A stretch of DNA of 64,000 nt from NCBI GenBank assembly GCA_963783085.1, contig CAWAMJ010000014.1, positions 62,001-126,000 on the forward strand. The letters run 5' to 3'. Shown here in pieces: positions 19,198 through 27,498 of this stretch; the first letter of the stretch is position 1; each line of letters starts with the position of its first letter. The translations under genes were made by a program, and so were the position numbers. Source of the DNA: CAVYUC01 sp963783085 (GTDB lineage Bacteria > Bacteroidota > Bacteroidia > Bacteroidales > Prolixibacteraceae). The notes under the pieces are model-generated. The model did no database searches. It was not told the DNA's origin and was given only the letters and a program-made list of their open reading frames with translations.

Positions 19198-20727
19198 ATG
19201 ACCAACAATCAAAAAGCAATGCTAATAATCCTTGACGGGTGGGGAATTGGCGATGGTTCAGAAAAAGATATCATTGCCACTGCGCCAACCCCGTTCATGG
19301 ATTCGCTAAAGGAAAACTATCCAAGTTCCCAATTGCTGACATCTGGCGAAAATGTTGGTTTGCCCAATGGGCAAATGGGAAATTCCGAAGTTGGTCATTT
19401 AAATATTGGTGCGGGGCGGGTTTTATATCAGGACATGGTGAAAATTACAAAAGCAATCCGCGACAAATCGCTTTGGGGAAATCCGCAAATCAACAAAGCA
19501 TATCATTATGCAAAAGAAAATGACAAAAAAGTTCACCTCATTGGCTTAATTGGTCCTGGCGGCGTACATGCACTGAGTTCCCACATGGTTGCGCTGGCGC
19601 AAATTGCTACAGACAAAGGTTTGGACAAGGTATTTGTTCACGGTTTGACGGATGGACGCGACACAGATCCGCGTTCAGGTTTGGGCTTTTTGGAAACTGA
19701 TTTAAAAGCACTTGAAAATACCAGCGCCCGGTTTGCATCTCTAATTGGCCGCTATTATGGCATGGACCGCGATAAAAATTATGAACGTTTAAAATTGGCT
19801 TATGATTTATATACGGAAGGTAAGGGAGAAAAAACCACCGATTTATTGGCCTCGGTAACAAAATCATACGAACACGGGATTACAGACGAATTCCTGAAAC
19901 CGATTGTCATGGTTGGTGAAGATGGCGAACCAGTAGCAAAAATCGAAGAAGGCGATGTGGTTATCTGCTTTAATTTCCGTACCGACAGGTTGCGCCAGAC
20001 CACAATTGCCTTTACTCAGAAAAACCTTCCTGAATATGGCATGAAAACCATGGATTTGCAGTGGTACACCATGACCAACTACAAAGCCGACTTCAAAGGA
20101 ATTAACGTAATATTCGATAAAGAAAATGTAACCAATACGATGGGTGAAGTGGTGGCAGATGCCGGTTTGAAGCAAATCCGGATTGCCGAAACTGAAAAAT
20201 ATGCACACGTTACTTTCTTTTTCAGCGGGGGCAGGGAAAAAGAGTTTGACGGTGAAAGCCGGATTTTAATCCAGTCGCCAAAAGTCCCAACGTACGATTT
20301 ACAACCCGAAATGTCGGCGCCGTTAATTAAAGATGCCATTGTTCCTAAATTGAGAAATAAAGAAGCCGATTTTATCTGCCTCAACTTTGCCAACGGCGAC
20401 ATGGTTGGCCACACCGGTGTTTACGATGCTATTTATAAAGCAGTTACAGCGGTCGATCAATGTGTGAAAGAAGTTGTGGAAGCAGCCATTGAAGGCGATT
20501 ATAACGTGATGATAATTGCCGACCACGGAAATGCCGATAATGCAGTGAATGACGATGGTTCGGAAAATACTGCCCATTCGCTGAATCCGGTGCCGTGTAT
20601 TTTTATCAGTGAAAATAAAGATGTTCGGTTGCAGAATGGAATTTTGGCTGATGTGGCCCCCACTTTGTTATCGGTGATGGGACTTGAAGTTCCCGCAGAA
20701 ATGACCGGAAAAAACTTAATCAGTTAA
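19198..20727 (+). CDS. gpmI: 2,3-bisphosphoglycerate-independent phosphoglycerate mutase
   Basis: GpmI interconverts 3- and 2-phosphoglycerate in glycolysis using a phosphoserine intermediate and two manganese ions. ATG at 19198 gives MTNNQKAMLIILDGWGIGD and a 509-residue protein of standard length; the frame is open back to a TTG at 19138, but that adds non-homologous residues. Signatures are the metal ligands in LIILDGWG, the nucleophile region NGQMGNSEVGHLNIGAGR, the substrate site HGLTDGRDTDPRSG with GRYYGMDRDKNYER, FFFSGGREKEFDGE, the ligands in CLNFANGDMVGHTG, and IIADHGNADN. It seems monocistronic, between two clear intergenic gaps. Confidence 0.96.
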   Translation: MTNNQKAMLIILDGWGIGDGSEKDIIATAPTPFMDSLKENYPSSQLLTSGENVGLPNGQMGNSEVGHLNIGAGRVLYQDMVKITKAIRDKSLWGNPQINKAYHYAKENDKKVHLIGLIGPGGVHALSSHMVALAQIATDKGLDKVFVHGLTDGRDTDPRSGLGFLETDLKALENTSARFASLIGRYYGMDRDKNYERLKLAYDLYTEGKGEKTTDLLASVTKSYEHGITDEFLKPIVMVGEDGEPVAKIEEGDVVICFNFRTDRLRQTTIAFTQKNLPEYGMKTMDLQWYTMTNYKADFKGINVIFDKENVTNTMGEVVADAGLKQIRIAETEKYAHVTFFFSGGREKEFDGESRILIQSPKVPTYDLQPEMSAPLIKDAIVPKLRNKEADFICLNFANGDMVGHTGVYDAIYKAVTAVDQCVKEVVEAAIEGDYNVMIIADHGNADNAVNDDGSENTAHSLNPVPCIFISENKDVRLQNGILADVAPTLLSVMGLEVPAEMTGKNLIS

Positions 20728-20816
20728 AAACGGGTAACAGTTAAGTAGTTGTCTTTCCGGTGAAAGCGGATATCTTTAACAAATAGTTCAATTGTGGAAA
20801 TGACAAAAAAAATGAT

Positions 20817-21395
20817 ATGATAGAAATAGGACGCACCATAATTAGTTTTGATATTTTTGAGGAACATTTCCTTTGCGATCTTTTGAAATGCAAGGGAGCA
20901 TGTTGTGTTGAAGGAGACTCCGGTGCGCCCTTAAATGAAGAAGAAGCAAAAATCATTGAAGAAAATTATCCTTCGATTGAAAAATATCTTCCTGACAATC
21001 ATAAAAAAGAAATTAATAAGCAAGGTTTTTCGGTTATCGACAACGATGGCGATTTGGTAACGCCGCTGGTAAATAACAGGCAATGCGCCTATTCGTTTTA
21101 CGATGACAAAGGAATCTTGAAGTGCGGCATTGAAAAAGCCTTTCTCGAGGGCAAATCTAGCCTCAGAAAGCCCCTTTCCTGTCATCTGTTCCCAATCCGA
21201 ATTACAGAATACAAAAGATTCGATGCCATAAATTACGAGCAGCTTAAAATCTGCAAACCCGGCCGCAATTGTGGCAAATCAAATCAACTTCCCCTATACA
21301 AATTTCTCAAAGAACCGCTGATCCGCAAATACGGAAAAGAGTGGTACGCTGAGGTTGAAATTGCCGCAGAACACCTGGCAAAGTCATCCAAATAA
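20817..21395 (+). CDS. DUF3109 family cysteine-rich protein
   Basis: This 192-residue protein matches the DUF3109 family common in Bacteroidota. It carries conserved cysteines in CDLLKCKGACCVEGDSG near the N-terminus, then CAYSFYDDKGILKCGIEKA, SCHLFPIR and CKPGRNCGKSN. The pattern resembles iron-sulfur or zinc-binding CxxxCxxxCC-type proteins (compare the YkgJ zinc/iron-chelating family). It has no signal peptide and should be cytosolic. Function is unknown. It follows gpmI by about 90 bases. Confidence 0.82.
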   Translation: MIEIGRTIISFDIFEEHFLCDLLKCKGACCVEGDSGAPLNEEEAKIIEENYPSIEKYLPDNHKKEINKQGFSVIDNDGDLVTPLVNNRQCAYSFYDDKGILKCGIEKAFLEGKSSLRKPLSCHLFPIRITEYKRFDAINYEQLKICKPGRNCGKSNQLPLYKFLKEPLIRKYGKEWYAEVEIAAEHLAKSSK

Positions 21396-21483
21396 TAACC
21401 GGGAAACATTTTTGTTCCCCAGGTTGCCTTTCTAAAAATCCAATTCTTTCGATCCACTGCTTACATGTTTCATTTCGGGCTTA

Positions 21484-21540
21484 TGTCCCGATTTTATGAC
21501 CAGTGTCCCAGCCGATAGGTATTTGTCCATATTCGGGACA
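21484..21540 (+). promoter_or_regulatory. Phased TGTCC repeats upstream of the subunit gene cluster
   Basis: TGTCCC begins at 21484 and at 21504, and TGTCC at 21524: three direct copies exactly 20 bases apart, about two helical turns. TCGGGACA at 21533-21540 is a perfect inverted copy of TGTCCCGA at 21484-21491. The array lies about 140-200 bases before the first subunit gene. The even phasing suggests a multi-site operator for a regulator binding one face of DNA; that function is inference. Confidence 0.4.
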
Positions 21541-21680
21541 ACTGAAAATTCTGGCATAATGCCTAAAACTCTGACTATTAGAAAGTTTAATCAATTGGCA
21601 TTGGAGTTGTTTAGCTGCTGACGCGTTAAAACGCGAGAAATTTGAAACAAAAATTTATAAATAGTTAAAAACACAAAATC

Positions 21681-22260
21681 ATGAAAAAGTTATCTTTAAT
21701 TATCGCAGCAGTTTTGGTTTTCGGAGTATCTAATGTCGTAAAAGCAGAAGGAGGCGACACTCAAACAGCAAGCCACACCGTTGGCATAAATGTGAGCAGC
21801 TTTGCTTTACTGGATATCGAAACGAGCGGAGATATGAATTTTAATCTTAATCCGGTTGCCCCAACAGAAGCAGGTGACGCCATTAGTTTTACCGGTGTTA
21901 CAAACAGTGACCACTGGCTGAATTATTCATCTATTGTTTCAAGCGAAAAAACCCGTTCAATTTCAGCTAAAATCGATGCCGTGCTTCCCGACCGGAATCT
22001 CATTGCAATTAAAAGCAGCCACAGCAGCCACAGGAAAAGGAACTTTAGGTTCAAGTCAAATAACAACGCCCAGTACACTTATTTCAACCGGAACTGGAAT
22101 TACAGTAATAGACGGCGTTGGAAGTTGTTACACAGAAGATGGAGCATCAAAAGGAAGCCAGTTGACTTATAGTGTTATTGTCAACGAAGACAATTATGCT
22201 TCTATATTAACTAATGATTATACTGTGACTGTGACATATACTATCTCAGACGAAAATTAG
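21681..22260 (+). pseudogene. Fimbrial-like subunit 1, interrupted by a +1 frameshift
   Basis: The first of three related small secreted proteins. Frame one runs from ATG 21681 with a signal peptide (MKKLSLIIAAVLVFGVSNVV, cleavage near KAE), then VGINVSSFALLDIE and DHWLNYSSIV. Near 21990-21995 (GACCGG) similarity jumps by one base into the next frame, which continues GISLQLKAATAATGKGTLGS, VGSCYTEDGASKGS and ends VTVTYTISDEN at 22260. The paralogues at 22439 and 26925 read PEGIRLMVEAS and PEGIILYVEAS at the same point, so removing one C would restore LPDGISLQLKA and a product of about 192 residues. It is either a sequencing error, a recent mutation, or an expression switch. A terminator follows directly, so it may be made apart from the rest of the locus. 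Confidence 0.75.
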
Positions 22261-22277
22261 GCAAATACAATAAAATT

Positions 22278-22307
22278 AAAAGCTGTCCAAAACCGGGCAG
22301 CTTTTTT
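22278..22307 (+). terminator. Terminator after subunit 1
   Basis: AAAAGCTGTCC pairs with GGGCAGCTTTT (11 pairs, one G-U) around a six-base loop, then TTTTTT. It separates subunit 1 from the other genes of the locus. Confidence 0.85.
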
Positions 22308-22403
22308 AAGCTCATCATTATTCGAAAATCGTTCTTTTCAATTTTGGCCCGTAACCGAAAAATTACAATTTAGAAAATTCAATCTGTAAAATCTGAAAAA
22401 AAG

Positions 22404-22441
22404 CATGTTTAAATGAAGGTAACTTCCTAAATTTAAACATG
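22404..22441 (+). promoter_or_regulatory. Inverted repeat enclosing the start codon of subunit 2
   Basis: CATGTTTAAAT at 22404-22414 is the exact reverse complement of ATTTAAACATG at 22431-22441, and the right arm contains the ATG of subunit 2. The loop holds a further small stem (GAAG-GTAA-CTTC). The left arm also reads ATG TTT AAA TGA, a three-codon frame. As RNA this would bury the initiation codon, so translation could depend on opening the hairpin. The repeat is seen; the control function is inferred. Confidence 0.45.
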
Positions 22442-23011
22442 GATTTAAAAATCAACATATCGATTTTAATTCTGATTGTTTTTTCTTCTTCTCCGGTTTT
22501 TTCCCAGGGGAATCCGGCAAACCATAAAATAAACATCAATATACCGGAGGTTGCATTACTTAGTCTGGTCTCAGACAATTCAACAAATATTAGTTTTCAG
22601 TCCGTTTCCCCGGGTGGAGCCGGAAATTCCGTATCTTTTTCAGGCGCGATCGAAAGCGCGGACATCTGGATCAATTATTCTTCCGTAATTCGAAACAATA
22701 ATCATTTGAGAAAGATTGAAGCCATGATTTCCGGAGATGTTCCTGAAGGTATTCGTTTAATGGTGGAAGCTTCAGAAGCTTCCGGTACAGGAAAGGGAAA
22801 GCTTGGATTGTCCGGCGGATTAATTTCATTGTCAAATCAACCGGCTAAAATCATAACAAATATCGGCACTTGTTACACAGGAAAAGGCGCTCATAACGGG
22901 CACTTTCTGATATGGAAACTGGAGTTTGATGGTTCAGCAGCTAATTATGCCCAACTTACCCAAAGCGAGATTTCTTTCAATGTTGTTTATACTTTAACCG
23001 ACGACAATTAG
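22439..23011 (+). CDS. Fimbrial-like secreted subunit 2
   Basis: This 190-residue protein has a signal peptide (MDLKINISILILIVFSSSPV, cleavage near FSQ) and an all-beta mature part. It shares with subunits 1 and 3 the pattern (L/P)EVALLSL, then DIWINYSSV, PEGIRLMVEAS, SGTGKGKLG, ITNIGTCYTGKGAHNGH and the end VVYTLTDDN. The single cysteine in GTCYTG and the terminal YT(I/L)(T/S)D motif are conserved in all three. No database family is firmly recognised; the closest comparison is small pilin-like beta-sandwich proteins. It sits between a terminator and the chaperone-like gene. Role as a subunit of a surface fibre is inferred from context. Confidence 0.65.
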   Translation: MDLKINISILILIVFSSSPVFSQGNPANHKININIPEVALLSLVSDNSTNISFQSVSPGGAGNSVSFSGAIESADIWINYSSVIRNNNHLRKIEAMISGDVPEGIRLMVEASEASGTGKGKLGLSGGLISLSNQPAKIITNIGTCYTGKGAHNGHFLIWKLEFDGSAANYAQLTQSEISFNVVYTLTDDN

Positions 23012-23023
23012 AATTTTCTCACC

Positions 23024-23054
23024 ATTGTTTTGAGGCCAAAGATTGATACTTTCG
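23024..23054 (+). promoter_or_regulatory. Candidate promoter for the chaperone-usher-like genes
   Basis: ATTG at 23024-23027 and TACTTTCG at 23047-23054 are 19 bases apart, close to the Bacteroidota pattern TTTG-N19-21-TAnnTTTG with one mismatch in each box. The next ATG is at 23095. Confidence 0.35.
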
Positions 23055-23094
23055 CGGATGACAATTTTATAAACCTTTTTACAAAACCCTAAAA

Positions 23095-23901
23095 ATGGAA
23101 TTTAAAAATTTGGGACGCAAATCGCTCTTAGTCGTATGCATGTTGATTATTTATACCCCTTTTTTAAAAGGAAGTATTGTTGTATTGAACGGATTGACAC
23201 ATGAAAAAACTACAGCCACAGGAGAAAGCTACAGGGGAAGAATTGAAGTTCAGAACACGGCCAATACTGAAAAAAGTGTCAGGGCTTACTTAAAAGACTA
23301 TTCATTCAATTTCAGGGGAGAAAGCAGGCACGACGATCCCGGGACCCTGGCAAGATCAAATGCCAACTGGATTACTTTTAATCCGGAGCTGATGAACCTC
23401 GGCCCCGGGGAAAAAGCTACTATTGACTATGAAGTTAAAGTGCCTGCAGAAGACTCACTCAAAGGAACTTACTGGAGTGTTATTATGGTGGAAGGAATTA
23501 TTCCGCCGGATACAACTCAGCAAAGTGGCGGAATTACCATCAACACCGCCATCAGATATGCTGTGCAAATAGTGACCAATATAGAAAACACCGGTACCAG
23601 CGACCTCCAGTTTCTTGGCTTGGAGATGGACCAACAAAACGATATTAATATCCTGAATGTGATTATTGAAAATATAGGCGAACGGCAATTAAAACCTGAA
23701 CTATCGCTGGAATTATTTGATGAAAGCGGAAATTCCGCCGGAATAATAAAAGCCGATCGCCGGAAAACATTTCCTGAAACATCAGTTAAAGTCACACTTA
23801 ATCTAGAAGGTATCAAGCCTGCCAAATATACCGGTGTTCTGGTTGCCGACTGTGACGACGATCATATTTTCGGCACAAATGTGTCGCTTGAAATAGAATG
23901 A
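23095..23901 (+). CDS. Periplasmic chaperone-like protein of the fimbrial-like locus
   Basis: This 268-residue protein has a signal peptide (LLVVCMLIIYTPFLKG) and two predicted Ig-like beta domains. The first (residues about 35-150) contains GRIEVQNTANTEKSVRAYLK, LGPGEKATIDYEVKVPAED and LKGTYWSVIMVEGI. The second (150-268) contains VIIENIGERQLKPELSLELF and ends FGTNVSLEIE. The order recalls both periplasmic pilus chaperones and the DUF916/DUF3324 pair of Gram-positive WxL systems, though similarity is only at pattern level. Its stop overlaps the next ATG as ATGA, so it is translationally coupled to the usher-like protein. A chaperone role for the flanking secreted subunits is inferred. Confidence 0.6.
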   Translation: MEFKNLGRKSLLVVCMLIIYTPFLKGSIVVLNGLTHEKTTATGESYRGRIEVQNTANTEKSVRAYLKDYSFNFRGESRHDDPGTLARSNANWITFNPELMNLGPGEKATIDYEVKVPAEDSLKGTYWSVIMVEGIIPPDTTQQSGGITINTAIRYAVQIVTNIENTGTSDLQFLGLEMDQQNDINILNVIIENIGERQLKPELSLELFDESGNSAGIIKADRRKTFPETSVKVTLNLEGIKPAKYTGVLVADCDDDHIFGTNVSLEIE

Positions 23902-26900
23902 TGTTTAAAAAACCCGTTTTTATATGTTTCATGATTCTGTTTTTGCTGAACGTTTTAAAGGCGCAGCAACAAAATCCCGTGTCCATCAGTTACGCTGGGA
24001 AAGAACAACATATACTGTCGGGACAGATTGTTACCCTGGCTTTTTTTATCGCAAACAACGATAAAACCACGCAAACCGTTCAAGGAATTATATCTGCTCC
24101 CGAAAGATGGAAATTAATTCCCGGTACACAATCAGTCGAACTCAAACCATCAGAAAAAAAATTATTGCTTTTTACAGTTCAAGCCCCTGATAATTACTCG
24201 GTTGGCAATTACAATTTACAACTGTCGGCGATTCGTCCGGAAACAAATGACACATTAAGCGTGCAAACAGTATTATTAACTGTAAAAGAAACAGAAAGTA
24301 TTTCTTTATTATTTGTTAAATCGCCGACATTGGTGAAGGCCGGGGAAATATTCCGTGCAGAATACCTTTTAAAAAATATCGGAAATACTAGAAAAAAAGT
24401 ATTTATTGAAACACAGAATTGCGATGTTGAAGGCCCTTCCGAAATTGAGATAGAACCCGGAAATTCAGTTCAATTTCATGTTTACAAACAAACGTCACCA
24501 GCTTTAATGAATGCACAAAAAGAGTTTTTTTCGGTGCGCGCAACGATTTCCGGAGAAGTTAAAAAAAGTATATACCGCTCGTTCACTGTATTTCCTTCAA
24601 AAGAAGGGAAAAAGGATTTTTATTTCCGCTTTCCAGTGTCTGTTTCCGCAACCTATTTAACTTCCAGTGTGCAAGATAAGCTCGAATCGGGTTACCAGTT
24701 CGAGATATCGGGAAGTGGTCCGCTCGACCCGCAGGGAAAGCAGCAACTGGAGTTTTTGGCGCGAGGGCCGAATAATTCGAATTTAAGTTATCTCGGACTA
24801 TACGATCAATACTATATATCTTACACAAACAGAAATCTGGAACTTTTTGCAGGTGAGAAAGCATTTCGGTTTACGCCGCTTACTGAATCATCGCGTTTCG
24901 GTTTCGGAAGCGAGAGTAAAATTCGGTTGAATAATGGTTTTCGTTTTGGATTTACATACGTACAGCCCCGTTTTTACAACAATATAAAAAGTGAACTTGG
25001 CGGATTCACAGGTTTCGAATTTAACAAGGAAAACGAAATCAACCTGTTTTACATTTCCAAAACAACCAAATATACCAATGATGTTGCACAATTAATCAGT
25101 TTGTCAGGTCGTTTTATGCCGTTCAAAAAAACAAACGTTGACGTTGAATTTTCAAGAGGCCTTTTTCAGGGAATATGGGACAAGGCGTTCAGAATGAACC
25201 TGAACGCTAATTTTTCAATATTCCAGGTAGCGGGCAATTATTACTTTGCCGGAAAAAATTATCCGGGATATTTTTCAAATTCAACTTTTTATTCCGGGAA
25301 TGTTTCCGCCCGTATCACCCAAAAAATCAACATGGGGTTTTATGCCAGAGAAGATTTCAGAAATGCTGAACTTGATACTTTTTTTGTGACGGCGCCCTAC
25401 ACCAAAACCTATCAGGCAATTTTAAATTATAATATAGCGCGCCGTGCTTACCTCAAGGTCTACTGGAGGGAATTCGAACGAAAAGACCGGCTGGATTTGG
25501 ACAAATTTCACTACAAAACAAGTTCGTTCAATACACAATTCAATCACCGTTTCAAACAAATTGAATACAGCATATTGAGTGAAATTGGTAAAACCACAAA
25601 CCTGCTTCTACAAACCGGACAAAACACACAGAACGCATTTCAGGGCAATCTCAACGTATCATACCATGTCAATTCTAAAAATGCAATACGTGTTTTTGGA
25701 GGCTGGTCGAACATTAATAGTTTTGTTTCGAATGAACAACGCAATGTAACTGCCGGGCTTTCAGTTATAAGCCAAATCGCCAAAAATTTAAAAGCCAATT
25801 TTAACATGCAAAACGCTTATGACGTTGATGATTATTACAGAAACCGAAACCTGATGCAATTTAACCTCGATTATAATTTCCTGAAGAGACATATCATTTC
25901 GGCGCGCAGTTTTTATACGATTTTCAGACAACAAACAGGTAATCCTGAATTTACAGCGACTGTAACATATACTTATAAGTTGGGCGTTCCGCTGAAACAG
26001 ATCATTAAGGCAGGCGTTGTCCGTGGCAGGATTATATACGACAACGATGAACCTGCCGGAGGAATTGTTTTGACACTTCAAAATAAAACAGCAGTTACAA
26101 ACGGTAATGGGGAATTTTTATTTACTACGGTTGAGCCGGGGCGACATCTATTGCTTGTCGACCGGTCGAATTTTAAAATAAACGAAGTAACCAATATTCC
26201 TACACCCGTCGACATCGAAGTATTTGAAGATAAGGAGTCAACAATTAATTTTAGAATTACTACCGGAGCAAAATTTACGGGCACCCTACAAATTGTCAAG
26301 AGTGGTTTCGACGTATTAAACAGCAATGAAATAACTGCGGAAAATGTAATTGTTGAACTTAAAAATGAATTTGAAGAATTCAGGATAACCACCGGCAAAG
26401 AGGGAAAGTTTGCTTTCCCGATGGTGCGCCCGGGAAACTATGTTTTTAAAATTTATACCAATTCCCTTCCAACTGGTCACGAGATAAAACAATCGGTTTA
26501 TAATTTGGATTTGAAACCCGGAGAAGAAAAAATTCTTACCGTTGAAATGACTTCCAAAAAGAAAAATATCATCTTTAAATCGCCAACTACGCTAACACCC
26601 ATGTTAAACGGTAAAACAAAATCAATAACAACGGCAAAAAACAAATTGGAACAACCAATCGATTCCGTTTTCTATTCCGTTCAAATTGGAGCTTTTAAAA
26701 GAACGCTCACGAGGGAATCCGGTTATTTTAATAGCAAGCCTTTTGATTTCGAATTGCAAATGAATAACCTCCACAAGTATTTTGTCGGAAAATTTGCAAC
26801 ATTTGAAGAAGCCGTGGAGGAAAGGCAAAAACTGGCGCATCAATTTAAAAATCCTTTTATTGTGAAAATAAAAAATAATACAGCAGTTCCCGAAAAGCTG

Positions 26901-26912
26901 CTTGATGATTAA
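23898..26912 (+). CDS. Usher-like outer membrane protein with NEW3-like and SPOR domains
   Basis: This 1004-residue protein has a signal peptide (FICFMILFLLNVLKAQ). Two NEW3/CARDB-like Ig domains cover residues about 25-235 (LKPSEKKLLLFTVQAPDN; AEYLLKNIGNTRKKVFIETQ). Residues about 235-700 are a run of alternating aromatic strands typical of a large outer-membrane barrel. Two carboxypeptidase-regulatory-like beta domains follow, at about 705-755 (VVRGRIIYDNDEPAGGIVL) and 790-880. Residues 926-993 match a SPOR domain (YSVQIGAFKR through HKYFVGKFATFEEAVEERQK), which binds peptidoglycan lacking stem peptides. The size and barrel suit a secretion pore for the neighbouring subunits. It does not look like a classical FimD usher. 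It overlaps the chaperone-like gene and is directly followed by subunit 3. Confidence 0.62.
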   Translation: MMFKKPVFICFMILFLLNVLKAQQQNPVSISYAGKEQHILSGQIVTLAFFIANNDKTTQTVQGIISAPERWKLIPGTQSVELKPSEKKLLLFTVQAPDNYSVGNYNLQLSAIRPETNDTLSVQTVLLTVKETESISLLFVKSPTLVKAGEIFRAEYLLKNIGNTRKKVFIETQNCDVEGPSEIEIEPGNSVQFHVYKQTSPALMNAQKEFFSVRATISGEVKKSIYRSFTVFPSKEGKKDFYFRFPVSVSATYLTSSVQDKLESGYQFEISGSGPLDPQGKQQLEFLARGPNNSNLSYLGLYDQYYISYTNRNLELFAGEKAFRFTPLTESSRFGFGSESKIRLNNGFRFGFTYVQPRFYNNIKSELGGFTGFEFNKENEINLFYISKTTKYTNDVAQLISLSGRFMPFKKTNVDVEFSRGLFQGIWDKAFRMNLNANFSIFQVAGNYYFAGKNYPGYFSNSTFYSGNVSARITQKINMGFYAREDFRNAELDTFFVTAPYTKTYQAILNYNIARRAYLKVYWREFERKDRLDLDKFHYKTSSFNTQFNHRFKQIEYSILSEIGKTTNLLLQTGQNTQNAFQGNLNVSYHVNSKNAIRVFGGWSNINSFVSNEQRNVTAGLSVISQIAKNLKANFNMQNAYDVDDYYRNRNLMQFNLDYNFLKRHIISARSFYTIFRQQTGNPEFTATVTYTYKLGVPLKQIIKAGVVRGRIIYDNDEPAGGIVLTLQNKTAVTNGNGEFLFTTVEPGRHLLLVDRSNFKINEVTNIPTPVDIEVFEDKESTINFRITTGAKFTGTLQIVKSGFDVLNSNEITAENVIVELKNEFEEFRITTGKEGKFAFPMVRPGNYVFKIYTNSLPTGHEIKQSVYNLDLKPGEEKILTVEMTSKKKNIIFKSPTTLTPMLNGKTKSITTAKNKLEQPIDSVFYSVQIGAFKRTLTRESGYFNSKPFDFELQMNNLHKYFVGKFATFEEAVEERQKLAHQFKNPFIVKIKNNTAVPEKLLDD

Positions 26913-26924
26913 TTGAAAAATCCG

Positions 26925-27491
26925 ATGAAAATTGTAAGATTGAGATCAACAGGGTTGTTTATTCTCTTTTCATTAATATCGCAATTTGCATATTCTCAAT
27001 GGGAAAGTGCACAAATAAACGCTCATTTAAGTCTTCCGGAAGTGGCTTTAATTGATATTGAACCCGGAATAAATAACGACATCCATTTTGTAGTAAATCC
27101 GGATTCCGAATCCGGTGGATCGCCTTCAATTCAGGAAACAACAGGCAATGACCTGTGGATAAATTACACCTCGGCGTTACCGCCAACTCAAAATTCGAGA
27201 TCGGTTACAGCAGAGATTTCACAGGGAAATTTTCCCGAAGGAATCATACTCTATGTTGAAGCCTCTGTATATTCCGGCAGCGGCGAAGGGCAGTTTGGCC
27301 AGCCAACCGGAAAGACAGTAATTTCGAACCAGCCCCGACCAATTATTTCAAATATCGGAAACTGTTATACGGGAAACGGAATCAGCAACGGACACTTGCT
27401 CTCCTTTTCAATTGAAATCGAAGATTATGGCAAAATCCAAACTATGGGCGATTCAGAATTCACAATAATATATACGATAACCGATAATTAA
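26925..27491 (+). CDS. Fimbrial-like secreted subunit 3
   Basis: ATG at 26925 gives a 188-residue protein with a signal peptide (GLFILFSLISQFAYSQ); a TTG at 26913 is in frame but unnecessary. The mature part repeats the subunit pattern: LSLPEVALIDIEPG, NDLWINYTSAL, FPEGIILYVEAS, YSGSGEGQFGQ, ISNIGNCYTGNGISNGH, and the end FTIIYTITDN. It starts 12 bases after the usher-like gene and is followed by subunit 4 after seven bases, so these are one transcript. It is more like subunit 2 than subunit 1. Confidence 0.65.
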   Translation: MKIVRLRSTGLFILFSLISQFAYSQWESAQINAHLSLPEVALIDIEPGINNDIHFVVNPDSESGGSPSIQETTGNDLWINYTSALPPTQNSRSVTAEISQGNFPEGIILYVEASVYSGSGEGQFGQPTGKTVISNQPRPIISNIGNCYTGNGISNGHLLSFSIEIEDYGKIQTMGDSEFTIIYTITDN

Positions 27492-27498
27492 CAGGAAA

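Noticed and set aside
21396..21440. Possible terminator after the DUF3109 gene (GGGAAACA paired with TGTTCCCC)
   Set aside because: The stem has a mismatch and no T run follows, so it does not reach the standard used for the other terminators.
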